Shown: positions 27,477 through 37,575 of the stretch, piece after piece | Numbering within the stretch: the first letter of the stretch is position 1 | How the letters are laid out: each line of letters opens with the position of its first letter | Assembly: GCF_046237015.1 (NCBI RefSeq) | Contig: NZ_JBJYIN010000012.1 | Location: 1 to 64,000, forward strand | Direction: 5' to 3' | DNA: 64,000 nt | Source of the DNA: JBJYIN01 sp046237015 | GTDB lineage: Bacteria > Pseudomonadota > Gammaproteobacteria > Enterobacterales > Enterobacteriaceae | Program-made: the position numbers and the translations under genes | Notes under the pieces: generated by a model | The model's input: only the letters and a program-made list of their open reading frames with translations | What the model was told of the DNA's origin: nothing | Databases searched by the model: none

Positions 27477-28265
27477 TTAACGAATAATACCGCGGGTAGA
27501 ACGAGAGAAGAAATCGATAAACGCCTGTACTGCCGGATGCTCAACAGCCAGCGCCTCAATTTCTGGTTTAACTTCATCCAGCGTTTTTCCACTACGGTAA
27601 ATCAGCTTATAAGCCGCGCGGATAGCATGCTGGGTATCTTTCTCAAAACCACGGCGTTTCAGCCCTTCGATATTCAGACCAAACGGCGTGGCATGGTTGC
27701 CTTGCGCAATAACATAAGGGGGAACATCCTGCGCCACACCGGAGCATCCACCGACCATAACGTGTGCGCCGATAATACAAAACTGATGCACCGCCGTCAT
27801 ACCGCCGATAATCGCAAAATCATCAACGGAAACATGACCGCCTAGCGTCGCATTATTGGCAAGAATACAACGGTTGCCAATAACACAATCGTGCGCAATA
27901 TGCGTATTGATCATCAGCAAATTATCACTACCGACTTTAGTCAACCCACCGCCTTGCTCAGTACCGCGATGAATCGTGACGCTCTCGCGAATACGATTAC
28001 GATCGCCGATCTCAACACGAGTCGGTTCTCCTGCGTATTTCAGATCCTGATTCACTTCCCCGATAGAGGAAAACTGATAGATTTCGTTATCGCAGCCAAT
28101 TTTGGTTATACCATTGACCACAACATGCGATTTCAGCACCGTTCCTTCACCGATCTCAACCTGAGAACCGACGTAACAGAATGGGCCAATATGTACGTTA
28201 GCACCAATAATGGCACCATCGTCAACAATGGAACTGGGGTGAATAAAGGCGGTTTGATCAATCAC
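27477..28265 (-). CDS. lpxA: UDP-GlcNAc acyltransferase (GTG start)
   Basis: The 262-residue enzyme acylates UDP-GlcNAc with R-3-hydroxymyristoyl-ACP, the first lipid A step. Left-handed beta-helix hexapeptide repeats cover about residues 1-190. His122 and catalytic His125 lie in THIAHDC. The C-terminal helical domain ends STRGIIR. I place the start at the GTG at 28265, four bases after the fabZ stop; this yields the E. coli length of 262 and has GGGAGG upstream inside fabZ. Confidence 0.96.
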   Translation of the reverse strand: MIDQTAFIHPSSIVDDGAIIGANVHIGPFCYVGSQVEIGEGTVLKSHVVVNGITKIGCDNEIYQFSSIGEVNQDLKYAGEPTRVEIGDRNRIRESVTIHRGTEQGGGLTKVGSDNLLMINTHIAHDCVIGNRCILANNATLGGHVSVDDFAIIGGMTAVHQFCIIGAHVMVGGCSGVAQDVPPYVIAQGNHATPFGLNIEGLKRRGFEKDTQHAIRAAYKLIYRSGKTLDEVKPEIEALAVEHPAVQAFIDFFSRSTRGIIR

Positions 28266-28269
28266 GTTA

Positions 28270-28725
28270 TCAGGCCTCCCGACGACGAGCACACATCATT
28301 GACGCTTCACAGGCCACTTCACCATCAACCTTGGCGACACCTTTAAAGCGCGCAACGCCGCGACGCTCTTTAATGAATTCAACCTCCAGGATCATTTGAT
28401 CCCCTGGCTGTACTGGACGCTTAAAGCGAGCCTCATCCACAGCCGCGAAATAATATAGCTCTCCCGGTTCCAGTTTACCGACGCTTTTAAACGCCAGAAT
28501 ACCCGTTGCCTGAGCCATCGCTTCCAAAATTAACACACCAGGGAAAATCGGTTTTCCTGGGAAATGCCCTTGAAAAAAGGGTTCATTGAAAGAGACGTTT
28601 TTCACCGCCCGCAGAAATTTCCCCTCTTCAAAATCCAGAACCCGATCAACCAGTAAAAACGGGAAACGGTGCGGTAATAGCTCTAAAATCTCTTCAATAT
28701 GCAGAGTATGAGTGTCAGTAGTCAA
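28270..28725 (-). CDS. fabZ: 3-hydroxyacyl-ACP dehydratase FabZ (TTG start)
   Basis: A 151-residue hot-dog-fold dehydratase of fatty acid synthesis. The active-site residues His54 (FQGHFPGKP) and Glu68 (GVLILEAMAQ) match E. coli numbering when translation starts at the TTG at 28725, which has AGGAAG upstream. An in-frame ATG six codons earlier overlaps that ribosome binding site and is less likely. It balances lipid A and phospholipid synthesis through shared 3-hydroxyacyl-ACP. Confidence 0.95.
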   Translation of the reverse strand: MTTDTHTLHIEEILELLPHRFPFLLVDRVLDFEEGKFLRAVKNVSFNEPFFQGHFPGKPIFPGVLILEAMAQATGILAFKSVGKLEPGELYYFAAVDEARFKRPVQPGDQMILEVEFIKERRGVARFKGVAKVDGEVACEASMMCARRREA

Positions 28726-28765
28726 AATACTCTTCCTGTCCATAAAACTAATGCCATCAACAACA

Positions 28766-28807
28766 CGGCCTGCTCAGACCCTAAAAGGGGATCTTTCCGG
28801 CAGGCCG
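28766..28807 (-). other. Intercistronic hairpin between lpxD and fabZ
   Basis: CGGCCTGC and GCAGGCCG enclose an inner AGA/TCT pairing in the 101-base gap between lpxD and fabZ. No T-run follows, so it is more likely an mRNA-stability or attenuation element than a full terminator. Confidence 0.4.
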
Positions 28808-28826
28808 CAAATAAAAACGCGAGTGA

Positions 28827-29849
28827 TTAAACGTTATCGACTTTTCGTTCAACGGCTTTCAACCGTTTGCTTATCTCATCAATATTCATCACCAGCGCTG
28901 CGGTTTTACGCCACACCTTGTTAGGTTGCAAAGGAATGCCTGAAGAGTATACCCCAGGTTCGGTAATTGGTCGCATGACCATGCCCATTCCCGTTACCGT
29001 CACTTTATCGCAAATCTCCATGTGCCCATTAATGACGCTGGCACCACCGATCATGCAATAACGGCCAATTTTCAAGCTTCCCGCCATGATGACGCCGCCC
29101 GCCACCGCGGTATTGTCACCAATCACGACGTTGTGCGCAATCTGGCATTGGTTATCGATGATCACACCATTGCCGATAATCGTATCATCCAACGCGCCGC
29201 GATCGATTGTCGTGCTTGCGCCGATCTCAACCCGATCGCCAATTCTAACCGTGCCTAACTGAGGGATCTTAACCCAGTTACCGCGATCGTTCGCATAGCC
29301 GAAACCATCCGAACCAATCACCGCGCCGGACTGAATCAGACACTGCTCACCTAATTCAACGTTATGATAAATTGTAACATTAGCCCAAAGCCGAGTACCT
29401 GCACCGAGACGCGCATTTTTACCCACAAAACAGCCCGGACCAATGATGACACCGTCCCCCAATTGGGCACCGGACTCAATCACCGAATTAGCACCAATCG
29501 CAACCTGTTTGCCGACGATCGCATCTGATGCAATCACTGCACTAGGTGCGATATCCTGTGCTGGCTGCGGTGTGGTATCCATCAACTGAGCCATTCGAGC
29601 ATAGGTAAGATAGGGATTTTTTACTACCAGCGCAGCAACCTGACAATAGGGCAAGTCAGCTTCCGTCAGCACAACTGCGGACGCACCCGTCCCGGCTAAT
29701 TGCTCACGGTAACGACTATCAGACAGAAAGGTAATCTGTCCTGTTTTCGCCGAATGCATAGAAGCAACACCGGTGATGACGAGCTCGCCATCACCGTGTA
29801 ATTGTGCATCCAACTGTTGAGCTAACGCATCCAGCCGAATTGAATACAT
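28827..29849 (-). CDS. lpxD: UDP-3-O-acylglucosamine N-acyltransferase
   Basis: The 340-residue enzyme adds the second R-3-hydroxyacyl chain to UDP-glucosamine, the third lipid A step. An N-terminal uridine-binding domain (about 1-100) precedes a long hexapeptide beta-helix (about 105-290). The catalytic His lies in CQIAHNVVIGDN, near residue 239. It is 3 bases downstream of skp in the conserved skp-lpxD-fabZ-lpxA-lpxB cluster. Confidence 0.97.
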   Translation of the reverse strand: MYSIRLDALAQQLDAQLHGDGELVITGVASMHSAKTGQITFLSDSRYREQLAGTGASAVVLTEADLPYCQVAALVVKNPYLTYARMAQLMDTTPQPAQDIAPSAVIASDAIVGKQVAIGANSVIESGAQLGDGVIIGPGCFVGKNARLGAGTRLWANVTIYHNVELGEQCLIQSGAVIGSDGFGYANDRGNWVKIPQLGTVRIGDRVEIGASTTIDRGALDDTIIGNGVIIDNQCQIAHNVVIGDNTAVAGGVIMAGSLKIGRYCMIGGASVINGHMEICDKVTVTGMGMVMRPITEPGVYSSGIPLQPNKVWRKTAALVMNIDEISKRLKAVERKVDNV

Positions 29850-29852
29850 GGT

Positions 29853-30350
29853 TTATTTAACCTGTTTCAACACATCAGCGGTAATGTCTTTCGCATTGGC
29901 AGCATACGCAACCGCGTTAGCGTCAATCACAACATCATAGCCTTCTTTACCAGCAACCGCTTTTACGGCATCCTGAATGCGGCTCAGGATCTTATTACGT
30001 TCTTCCATCTGGCGACGACGGTTATCTTGATCAAAAGCCTGTGCCTTAGTCGAGAACTGTTCGCGCTGGGCCATGATGTCTTTTTCCATTTTACTGCGAT
30101 CGCTCGCTTTCATGGTAGAACCATCACGCTGCAATTTCTGCATTTTGGTCTGCAAGCTGTTTTCCATTGTTTGCAGTTCGGAAGCACGCCCCTTAAATTC
30201 ATTTTCAAGCTGTTTAGCGACTGTTTCACGCTGTGGTAGCTGCTGGAAAATACTGGATACGTTAACAACCGCAATCTTATCAGCAGCCTGAACGCTTGCA
30301 GATGCAGCCAATGCTAAACCGAGGCCTGCGGCACACAACCACTTTTTCAC
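29853..30350 (-). CDS. skp: Periplasmic chaperone Skp
   Basis: A 165-residue trimeric 'jellyfish' chaperone that carries unfolded outer-membrane proteins to the BAM complex. The signal peptide ends near SASVQA-AD (about residue 22). The mature protein is mostly coiled coil (about 45-125, rich in Lys, Gln and Glu). It lies between bamA and lpxD as in E. coli. Confidence 0.97.
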   Translation of the reverse strand: MKKWLCAAGLGLALAASASVQAADKIAVVNVSSIFQQLPQRETVAKQLENEFKGRASELQTMENSLQTKMQKLQRDGSTMKASDRSKMEKDIMAQREQFSTKAQAFDQDNRRRQMEERNKILSRIQDAVKAVAGKEGYDVVIDANAVAYAANAKDITADVLKQVK

Positions 30351-30478
30351 TATAAACTCCTCAACCTAACCTAATTTGTGTCTTCACACAGTTAATGTGC
30401 ATAGCGTTGTCGTATTATCAAGATTCCCGACGACTTCCGCTATGCGATTTGTCTTGCATACGATCTGCTGACGTCACA

Positions 30479-32911
30479 CTACCAGGTTTTACCGATGTTA
30501 AACTGGAATTGTTCCGACTTGTCTCCATCGTACTTTTTGACCGGCTGGGCATAGGAAAAGACCAATGGCCCAAGCGGAGACATCCATTGCAGCGCGATAC
30601 CGCTGGATACACGGAAATTACCGGGTTTACTGTAATCCGGTACGCCCGCATCAAGCGTTGCCTGCGTATTTTTCCAGTTAGTATCCCAAACAGTACCGCC
30701 ATCGATGAAGAACGACGTCCGTACTGAGCTCGCATATTTATCGCTGATAAACGGCGTAGGTACAATCAACTCTGCGCTCGCGACCATCATCGCATTACCA
30801 CCGACGGCATCATCCAGATTAGTTTTATCAATCGGACAGTCGGCATAAGATGTATGCGTCCCTTTCACACAGCTATAATAGGCAGCTTTTGGACCAATGG
30901 TATTCGACTGGAAGCCACGAACTGTGCTGGATCCGCCGGCATAGAAGTTGTCATAGAACGGCACTTCCTTACCGCCTAATCCATCAGCATAACCTGCACG
31001 AGTACGCCCCATCACCACCCAATTGCCACTCTCGCTCAGGGGGTAATAGGTCGCAGAATCAAACGTCAGTTTGTAATATTCATTATCTGAACCAGGGATG
31101 GTGACTTTGGCGTTAGCCGATGCACGCGTCCCTTTGGTTGGGAAATAACCACGGTCAAGGTTGTTATATGACCATCCAGTATTCAGGAAGAAATCGTTCG
31201 CTTTGAAATCGGCGCTGGATTTGTCATTTTCACCAACAATTTCAGGATTAACGCCAACGGAATCCAGATAACGCCACATTGCCACCTGCGGTTTCATATC
31301 CGACAGATCGTTATGAACATAATCCAAACCGAGGCGCAACGAGTTATTTTCATTAATGGGGAAACCTAACGTACTTCCGATACCGTAACTGGTATTGGTA
31401 TAGTCAGACAGATCGGCATCGTAGGCTTCAAACTTGTTATAGAAAATGCGGCCGCCGAGGCTAACCCCATCAACCGTGAAATACGGATCGGTCAGAGACA
31501 ATTCGACATACGTCTGATAGTCGTTTTTGGTTCCGCTGATACCGACGGAGTTACCTGTTCCCAACCAGTTATCCTGTTGAACACCGGCCTGGAAACTCAC
31601 ACCGCTTTCTGTACCAAAACCCACACCAAAGTTAAACGTACCCGTGTTACGTTCTTTAACTTTATATGTGACATCAACCTGATCGGCCATACCGGGAACG
31701 CGTTGCGTTTCGACATCAACGGTTTCAAAGTATCCCAAACGATTTAAACGCTCTTTACCTTGCTCAACCAGATCGTTACCTAACCAAGCCCCTTCCATCT
31801 GACGCATTTCACGACGTAAAACCGAATCTTTCGAGGTGTCATTACCGTCAAAACGAATATGACGCACATAGAAACGGTTACCCGCATCAACGTTGATATT
31901 CAGTTTTACCGTTTTATCGGCATCATTGATTTCTGGTTGTGTGACGACGCGCGGATAAGCATAGCCATATCGACCCAGCAGCTTTTTAATATCCTCTTCC
32001 ATACGAGTCACTTTCGTGCCGTTGTAGAGTTCACCGGGTTCAATCTTCGTCAGGCCTTCAATTTCCGCAGAATGACCAGCCAAATTCCCTTTCACCGCAA
32101 CGCCTGATAACTTGTACTGATCGCCTTCTGTCATATTGATGGTGATGTAGATGCCTTTTTTATCTGGCGTCAAACTCACCTGAGTTGAATCAATATTAAA
32201 CCGGGCATAACCGCGATCCAGGTAGAAACTACGTAACGTTTCCAAATCACCAGAAAGTTTTTGCTTCTGATATTTGCGATCGCCGACAACGTTCCACCAG
32301 GGCACTTCATCACGCAATTGAAAACGGGAAATCAATTCGTCAGAGCTGAATGCTTTGTTGCCAACGATATTGATCTGCTGAATTTGGGCTGATACCCCTT
32401 CGGTGAAGACCAATTTCAAGTCAACACGGTTACGAGGCAATGGCGTGACCACCGCTTTCACCGATGCACTGTATTTACCTACGCTGTAATAGAAATCTTC
32501 CAGCCCTTTTTCGATACTGGTAAGTGCCGTGCGGTCTAGCGCTTCGCCGACACGTACACCCGACGCTTCCAGGTTCTCTTTCAACATGTCATCTTTGACT
32601 GACTTGTTGCCGGAGAAAGTGACACTGGCGATTGTCGGGCGCTCTTTCACCTGAACAATCAGCGTTTCACCATCACGCAGGACCCGTACATCTTCAAAAT
32701 TTCCGGTTGCGAACAAGGCACGGATGGTATTACCGATATCATCATCACCGACGGTATCACCAACGCGGACCGGCATACTAAGTAGTGCCGCGCCGACAGC
32801 AACCCGCTGCAGGCCCTCGAAATGAATGTCCTTCACTACGAACCCGTCTGCACCGTATACGGTGGCGCTGCTGAACAGCAGCGACGCTATGAGCAACTTT
32901 TTCATCGCCAT
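30479..32911 (-). CDS. bamA: Outer membrane assembly factor BamA
   Basis: The 810-residue central subunit of the BAM complex. The signal peptide (MAMKKLLIASLLFSSATVYG) is nearly identical to E. coli. Five periplasmic POTRA domains occupy about 21-420, and a 16-stranded barrel follows with the conserved loop motif VRGF (about 660) and a C-terminal aromatic beta-signal (FNIGKTW). A 36-base gap separates it from rseP and a 128-base gap from skp. Confidence 0.98.
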   Translation of the reverse strand: MAMKKLLIASLLFSSATVYGADGFVVKDIHFEGLQRVAVGAALLSMPVRVGDTVGDDDIGNTIRALFATGNFEDVRVLRDGETLIVQVKERPTIASVTFSGNKSVKDDMLKENLEASGVRVGEALDRTALTSIEKGLEDFYYSVGKYSASVKAVVTPLPRNRVDLKLVFTEGVSAQIQQINIVGNKAFSSDELISRFQLRDEVPWWNVVGDRKYQKQKLSGDLETLRSFYLDRGYARFNIDSTQVSLTPDKKGIYITINMTEGDQYKLSGVAVKGNLAGHSAEIEGLTKIEPGELYNGTKVTRMEEDIKKLLGRYGYAYPRVVTQPEINDADKTVKLNINVDAGNRFYVRHIRFDGNDTSKDSVLRREMRQMEGAWLGNDLVEQGKERLNRLGYFETVDVETQRVPGMADQVDVTYKVKERNTGTFNFGVGFGTESGVSFQAGVQQDNWLGTGNSVGISGTKNDYQTYVELSLTDPYFTVDGVSLGGRIFYNKFEAYDADLSDYTNTSYGIGSTLGFPINENNSLRLGLDYVHNDLSDMKPQVAMWRYLDSVGVNPEIVGENDKSSADFKANDFFLNTGWSYNNLDRGYFPTKGTRASANAKVTIPGSDNEYYKLTFDSATYYPLSESGNWVVMGRTRAGYADGLGGKEVPFYDNFYAGGSSTVRGFQSNTIGPKAAYYSCVKGTHTSYADCPIDKTNLDDAVGGNAMMVASAELIVPTPFISDKYASSVRTSFFIDGGTVWDTNWKNTQATLDAGVPDYSKPGNFRVSSGIALQWMSPLGPLVFSYAQPVKKYDGDKSEQFQFNIGKTW

Positions 32912-32946
32912 CGTTGTTATGCGTTTTTCCTAACCTAATCTCGCGC

Positions 32947-34302
32947 CTACAGGCGAGAGAAATCATTGAAAAGTGCGAGTCCCATTAACAACATCAGCAA
33001 CACAGTACCAATGCGATAACTAAAGTCCTGCACACGCTCAGAAACCGGCCTGCCCTTCAGTTTTTCAACTGCAAGGAAGAGCAAGTGTCCACCATCCAAT
33101 ACCGGCAGAGGGAACAAATTGATGATCCCCAGATTGACGCTGATTAAAGCCAAAAACATCAGGTAATAAATCAATCCATAATCTGCTGACATTCCTGCCC
33201 CCTGAGCAATCGAGATCGGACCGCTCAGGTTGTTCAGCTTAACATCACCCGTAACCAGTTTGCCTAACATACTGACGGTCAACTTCATCAGTTGCCAGGT
33301 TTTATCTGTTGCCTGATAGATGGCGCTGAACGGACCGTACTGACGTACCGTTTTGTATTCTTCAGGTAAAGGAGCCACACTCGGCATCACACCGGCAAGC
33401 CCTTCAACCCGGCCACCACCTATAGATTTACTGTCAGGCGTCAACGTTAAAGGCAGCATCACTCCGCCTCTTTCGACATCCAACGCAATACTCTGCTCTG
33501 GATTGTCACGCACGGCGGCAACAAAATCACGCCAATGCGCCAGAACCTGCCCGCCGACTTTAACGATCCTGTCCCCAACTTGCAAACCTGCCTTTTCAGC
33601 AGCGGACCCCGGTTGAACCTGCGTTAATACAGCCTCAACCTGTGGCCCACGAGGGACTATCCCCAGAGACATAACCGGATCTTGCTTATCGGGTTCAAAC
33701 TGCCAATCACGCAAGTCCAGTGTTTTCTGTACTGTCTGAGTAGCACCTAAAGGTGCCGTGTTAATAACAACCTGATTGCTACCGATCTTACCGATCAACG
33801 CCAAACGCGCCGTATCCCAATCAGGCGTTTCGATACCATCAACTGACTTTAGTTCAATCCCCGCCGACATTTCCGCCTGCGAAGCAATAGAGTTGGGTAC
33901 TATTTCGCCAACCACGGGGCGAACGCCAGGAACACCGATAATAAATACCAGCCAATAGGCGACAATGGCAAAAAGAAAATTAGCGATAGGACCGGCACTG
34001 ACGATAGCGGCACGCTGCCATACGGTCTTGCTATTAAATGATTGGTGGCGAAACTCGGGTGCGACCGTATCGACGCGCTCGTCAAGCATTTTGACATAGC
34101 CGCCAAGTGGAATTAATGCGATGACATATTCTGTTCCAAACCGATCCCGACGACGCCACAGCGCACGACCGAAACCGACAGAAAAACGTTCAACCTTAAC
34201 GCCACACCGACGAGCGACCCAGAAGTGACCAAATTCATGCACGGTAATGAGTACACCCAGTGCAATGATAAAGGCGGCCAGACTCCAAAGGAAATTCATC
34301 AT
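32947..34302 (-). CDS. rseP: Sigma-E site-2 protease RseP
   Basis: A 451-residue inner-membrane zinc metalloprotease that cleaves RseA after DegS, releasing sigma-E. The zinc motif HEFGH is at residues 22-26 and the third ligand is in LDGGH near residue 402. Two PDZ domains occupy about 120-310, with four membrane segments around them. The location between cdsA and bamA is conserved. Confidence 0.97.
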   Translation of the reverse strand: MMNFLWSLAAFIIALGVLITVHEFGHFWVARRCGVKVERFSVGFGRALWRRRDRFGTEYVIALIPLGGYVKMLDERVDTVAPEFRHQSFNSKTVWQRAAIVSAGPIANFLFAIVAYWLVFIIGVPGVRPVVGEIVPNSIASQAEMSAGIELKSVDGIETPDWDTARLALIGKIGSNQVVINTAPLGATQTVQKTLDLRDWQFEPDKQDPVMSLGIVPRGPQVEAVLTQVQPGSAAEKAGLQVGDRIVKVGGQVLAHWRDFVAAVRDNPEQSIALDVERGGVMLPLTLTPDSKSIGGGRVEGLAGVMPSVAPLPEEYKTVRQYGPFSAIYQATDKTWQLMKLTVSMLGKLVTGDVKLNNLSGPISIAQGAGMSADYGLIYYLMFLALISVNLGIINLFPLPVLDGGHLLFLAVEKLKGRPVSERVQDFSYRIGTVLLMLLMGLALFNDFSRL

Positions 34303-34318
34303 ACGTTACCGTTTCACC

Positions 34319-35176
34319 CTAAACTGCTTTAAATATCAATAACATCAAACAAGAAAACACCGGAACAGCCGCCGTCAGACTATCAATACGATCCAGTACA
34401 CCACCGTGCCCAGGAATCAAATGACTGCTGTCTTTAATGCCGGCTTCGCGTTTAAACATACTTTCAGTCAAGTCACCCAGTACCGAAGCCAAGGCTGCAA
34501 CGATAGAACAGATCAACAACGTGGAGGATGCCACGCTCAAAGGCGCATAACGGCTAAATAGCAAAGAAATTATCGCGGAGGTAACCAGTCCCCCGACTAA
34601 CCCTTCCCAGGTTTTTCCCGGAGAGACTTTTGGTGCAAGCTTGCGTCGACCAAACAGTTTGCCAAACATGTAGGCTCCACTGTCTGCGCCCCATACCAGC
34701 AACATCACGTACAACAACCACCATGCGCCGATAAAAGGATTGATATCATAATGATATTGACGTAGCGCGACCATTCCCCAGAAAAACGGAACAATCGTCA
34801 CGATCCCAAAGGCCAATCGCAACACACGAGAATGCCGCCACAGCGATGCAGAAACGGGGTAGGACAAAACCAGAAACAACGCCACGATCCACCAAGCTAG
34901 CGCGCTCCAAAGCGTTACGCGGATTTGCAGAGCGTGAACAGAATAATGATAGGCAGGGAGAGTTAATAGCATCAACGCCAGTAAGAAGCCACACAGAATG
35001 GCTAGCCACACCCGTTGACCAGAGGAGGTAAACCCTGACAGTTGTCCCCATTCCCAAGCCGCTAGCATGCAGACAGCCAGCGTAACCAACGTAAACCCCA
35101 ACGGCGGCAACAAAAACAATGCTGCGATAACAATCGGAATCAAAATCAAAGCAGTAATCAGGCGATACTTCAGCAA
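34319..35176 (-). CDS. cdsA: Phosphatidate cytidylyltransferase
   Basis: The 285-residue integral membrane enzyme makes CDP-diacylglycerol from phosphatidate and CTP, the precursor of all phospholipids. Multiple hydrophobic helices are evident, and the family signature KVSPGKTWEGLVGGLVTS plus the conserved HLIPGHGGVLDRIDSL near residues 253-268 are present. It lies 9 bases after uppS and 16 bases before rseP. Confidence 0.97.
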   Translation of the reverse strand: MLKYRLITALILIPIVIAALFLLPPLGFTLVTLAVCMLAAWEWGQLSGFTSSGQRVWLAILCGFLLALMLLTLPAYHYSVHALQIRVTLWSALAWWIVALFLVLSYPVSASLWRHSRVLRLAFGIVTIVPFFWGMVALRQYHYDINPFIGAWWLLYVMLLVWGADSGAYMFGKLFGRRKLAPKVSPGKTWEGLVGGLVTSAIISLLFSRYAPLSVASSTLLICSIVAALASVLGDLTESMFKREAGIKDSSHLIPGHGGVLDRIDSLTAAVPVFSCLMLLIFKAV

Positions 35177-35185
35177 AAGTTCCCC

Positions 35186-35947
35186 CTAGGATGCATCCAC
35201 ATCGATAGGTGTTGTTCCCCCGAAGCGACGCTCACGTTGTGCAAATGCATTCAGAGCACCTTCAAAGACTTGTTCATCGAAATCAGGCCAAAGGACATCG
35301 GTAAAGTAAAGCTCGGCATAAGCAATTTGCCATAACAAAAAGTTACTTATGCGATGTTCTCCACCGGTTCTGATCACCAAATCAACCGGCGCCAACTCAT
35401 TCAGGCAAACATATTGGCATAATGAATCTTCATCAATGCTGTCAGGACGTAACGTTCCCTCTTGTACCTGTTCGGCAAGTCGCTTTACTCCCTGAATGAT
35501 ATCCCAACGACCACCATAATTCGCAGCAATATTCAGCGTCAAACCCTGATTATTTTTTGTAAGAGCTTCCGAACGATGGATACGCTCTTGTAAACGTGGG
35601 CTAAAACGGCTGATATCACCGATAATACGCAGACGAACATTGTGTTTATGAAGACTTTTCACTTCACTATCTAACGCTCGGACAAACAGCTCCATCAATG
35701 CCGTGACTTCCTGGGCAGGGCGATTCCAGTTTTCGCTGCTGAACGCGTAGAGTGTTAATGCATCAAGTTCATGACTAACGGCAAAACTCACGGCACGGCG
35801 CACCGATTTCACACCGGCCTGATGGCCGAATATCCGCAGTTTTCCCCGTTTTTTCGCCCAACGGCCATTTCCATCCATGATGATGGCAACGTGCCGAGGT
35901 TTGGTAAACGACAGACTATCAGCATTTTTTTGATTATCGGACGGCAT
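35186..35947 (-). CDS. uppS: Undecaprenyl diphosphate synthase
   Basis: The 253-residue cis-prenyltransferase (IspU) adds eight isopentenyl units to farnesyl diphosphate, giving the C55 carrier for peptidoglycan and O-antigen. The catalytic Asp25 lies in IIMDGNGRWAKKRG, and the conserved YAFSSENW and RTGGEHRISNFLLWQ blocks are present. It is co-oriented with cdsA. A terminator-like hairpin separates it from dxr. Confidence 0.97.
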   Translation of the reverse strand: MPSDNQKNADSLSFTKPRHVAIIMDGNGRWAKKRGKLRIFGHQAGVKSVRRAVSFAVSHELDALTLYAFSSENWNRPAQEVTALMELFVRALDSEVKSLHKHNVRLRIIGDISRFSPRLQERIHRSEALTKNNQGLTLNIAANYGGRWDIIQGVKRLAEQVQEGTLRPDSIDEDSLCQYVCLNELAPVDLVIRTGGEHRISNFLLWQIAYAELYFTDVLWPDFDEQVFEGALNAFAQRERRFGGTTPIDVDAS

Positions 35948-36014
35948 AACGCGTACTTATTTCCTCAAGTAAGAAATACAACAGTCCTTCCGTAACATCA
36001 GACCCCGTTAGCGC

Positions 36015-36040
36015 AAAAAAAGCCGTGAGCGATCACGGCT
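36015..36040 (-). terminator. Terminator between dxr and uppS
   Basis: GCCGTGA / TCACGGC with a four-base loop is followed on the minus strand by a run of seven T residues. It could terminate the dxr transcript before uppS. Confidence 0.75.
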
Positions 36041-36150
36041 TAACTTCACCGTCGGCGCGAAGCATCCCGCAAAGCCGACTATTGAGTGGCGCAGACTATA
36101 CCACCTCAGTTGCATACGAACAAATTGTGCCTTCCTGCAACTCGAATTAT

Positions 36151-37347
36151 TTAGGATAGATATGCAGCCAGCACTCGAGTAGCGGCCTGCCTTGCCCAAC
36201 GATCGATGGCAATAACGTCATCAACACTTGTCGGTTCTGACAGATTCAGTTGCTCGACAACCTGCTGATTAATTGCAGCAATATCCGTAAAGCGAACCTG
36301 TGATTGTAAAAACGCCTCAACCGCAATTTCATTCGCGGCATTTAAGGCCGTGGTTGCGGCCTGCCCCTGATTACAGGCGTCTATCGCCAATCGTAAGCAC
36401 GGATAACGCGCATAGTCTGGCGCAGAAAACGTCAGCGCCCCCAATTGACAAAAATCCAATGCGCTCACACCAGACGCGACGCGTTCTGGGTAGGCCATCG
36501 CATGTGCAATCGGCGTACGCATATCCGGCGAACCCAGTTGCGCAAGCACGCTGCCATCACGATAACGCACCATTGAATGAATGACGGACTGGGGATGGAT
36601 AATGACTTCCATTTGTTCCGCAGAAGCATTAAACAACCAGCGAGCTTCAATGTATTCCAGCCCTTTATTCATCATTGTGGCGGAGTCGACAGAAATCTTT
36701 CGCCCCATTGACCAATTCGGGTGTGCACAAGCCTGATCGGGGGTCATATCCGTCAACGCCGATATGGCCGTTTCACGAAACGGGCCACCAGACCCGGTCA
36801 GAATGATACGTTCAACACCATGTTGCGCTAGTGAAGCGTAGCCTAATTGCTGCTGAATTTGCTCAGGTAAACTCTGAAAAATCGCATTATGTTCACTATC
36901 AATCGGTAAAAGCTGTGCGCCATTTTGCACAACGGCATCCATAAACAGACGCCCGCAGGTTACCAGAGACTCTTTATTCGCCAGCAAAACCTGTTTACCC
37001 GCACGAATAGCGGCCAGAGTTGGCAACAAACCCGCCGCGCCGACAATCGCCGCCATGACCTGATCGACATCATCCAGTGCGGCAAGTTCACAAGCAGCCT
37101 GTGCCCCTGATAAAACCTCCGTATGACATCCGTGTTCAGCTAATCGCTCACGTAATCTTTTTGCAGCGACATCATCCGACATGGAAGCGTAAGCCGGTCG
37201 AAACGTCAGGCATTGCTCAAGCATGCGATCAACATTGCGCCCGGCGGACAGCGCCTTGACTGAGAATTTGTCTGGATTGGCCTGAATAACCGCAAGTGAA
37301 CTCACGCCAATAGAACCGGTAGAACCAAGAATGGTCAGTTGCTTCAT
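36151..37347 (-). CDS. dxr: 1-deoxy-D-xylulose 5-phosphate reductoisomerase
   Basis: The 398-residue NADPH-dependent enzyme makes 2-C-methyl-D-erythritol 4-phosphate, the committed step of the MEP isoprenoid pathway. The NADPH loop GSTGSIG is at residues 8-14. The metal-ligand region (LLPIDSEHNAIFQ) near residue 150 and SMGRKISVDSATMMNKGLE near 220-240 are present. I chose the ATG at 37347 for the family N-terminus MKQLTILGS; the frame is open 28 codons further. Confidence 0.97.
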   Translation of the reverse strand: MKQLTILGSTGSIGVSSLAVIQANPDKFSVKALSAGRNVDRMLEQCLTFRPAYASMSDDVAAKRLRERLAEHGCHTEVLSGAQAACELAALDDVDQVMAAIVGAAGLLPTLAAIRAGKQVLLANKESLVTCGRLFMDAVVQNGAQLLPIDSEHNAIFQSLPEQIQQQLGYASLAQHGVERIILTGSGGPFRETAISALTDMTPDQACAHPNWSMGRKISVDSATMMNKGLEYIEARWLFNASAEQMEVIIHPQSVIHSMVRYRDGSVLAQLGSPDMRTPIAHAMAYPERVASGVSALDFCQLGALTFSAPDYARYPCLRLAIDACNQGQAATTALNAANEIAVEAFLQSQVRFTDIAAINQQVVEQLNLSEPTSVDDVIAIDRWARQAATRVLAAYLS

Positions 37348-37575
37348 TGAAATGCTCTGAATAACTGGATTTGATGACAGGAAGGTACACGAGTCTGAAA
37401 CGATTACCATGACGTGTCCATCATTATTCATGAGAACATGATGTCATGACAAAGATGATTTGCTATCCACAAAACAGGCCAGTGCCGATGTATTCAACAA
37501 AATAAAGCATCACCGGGACAGAGACATCAAAAATCCCCACGCTTCCGGCAATGCTTATTTATCAAACGGACAGAA

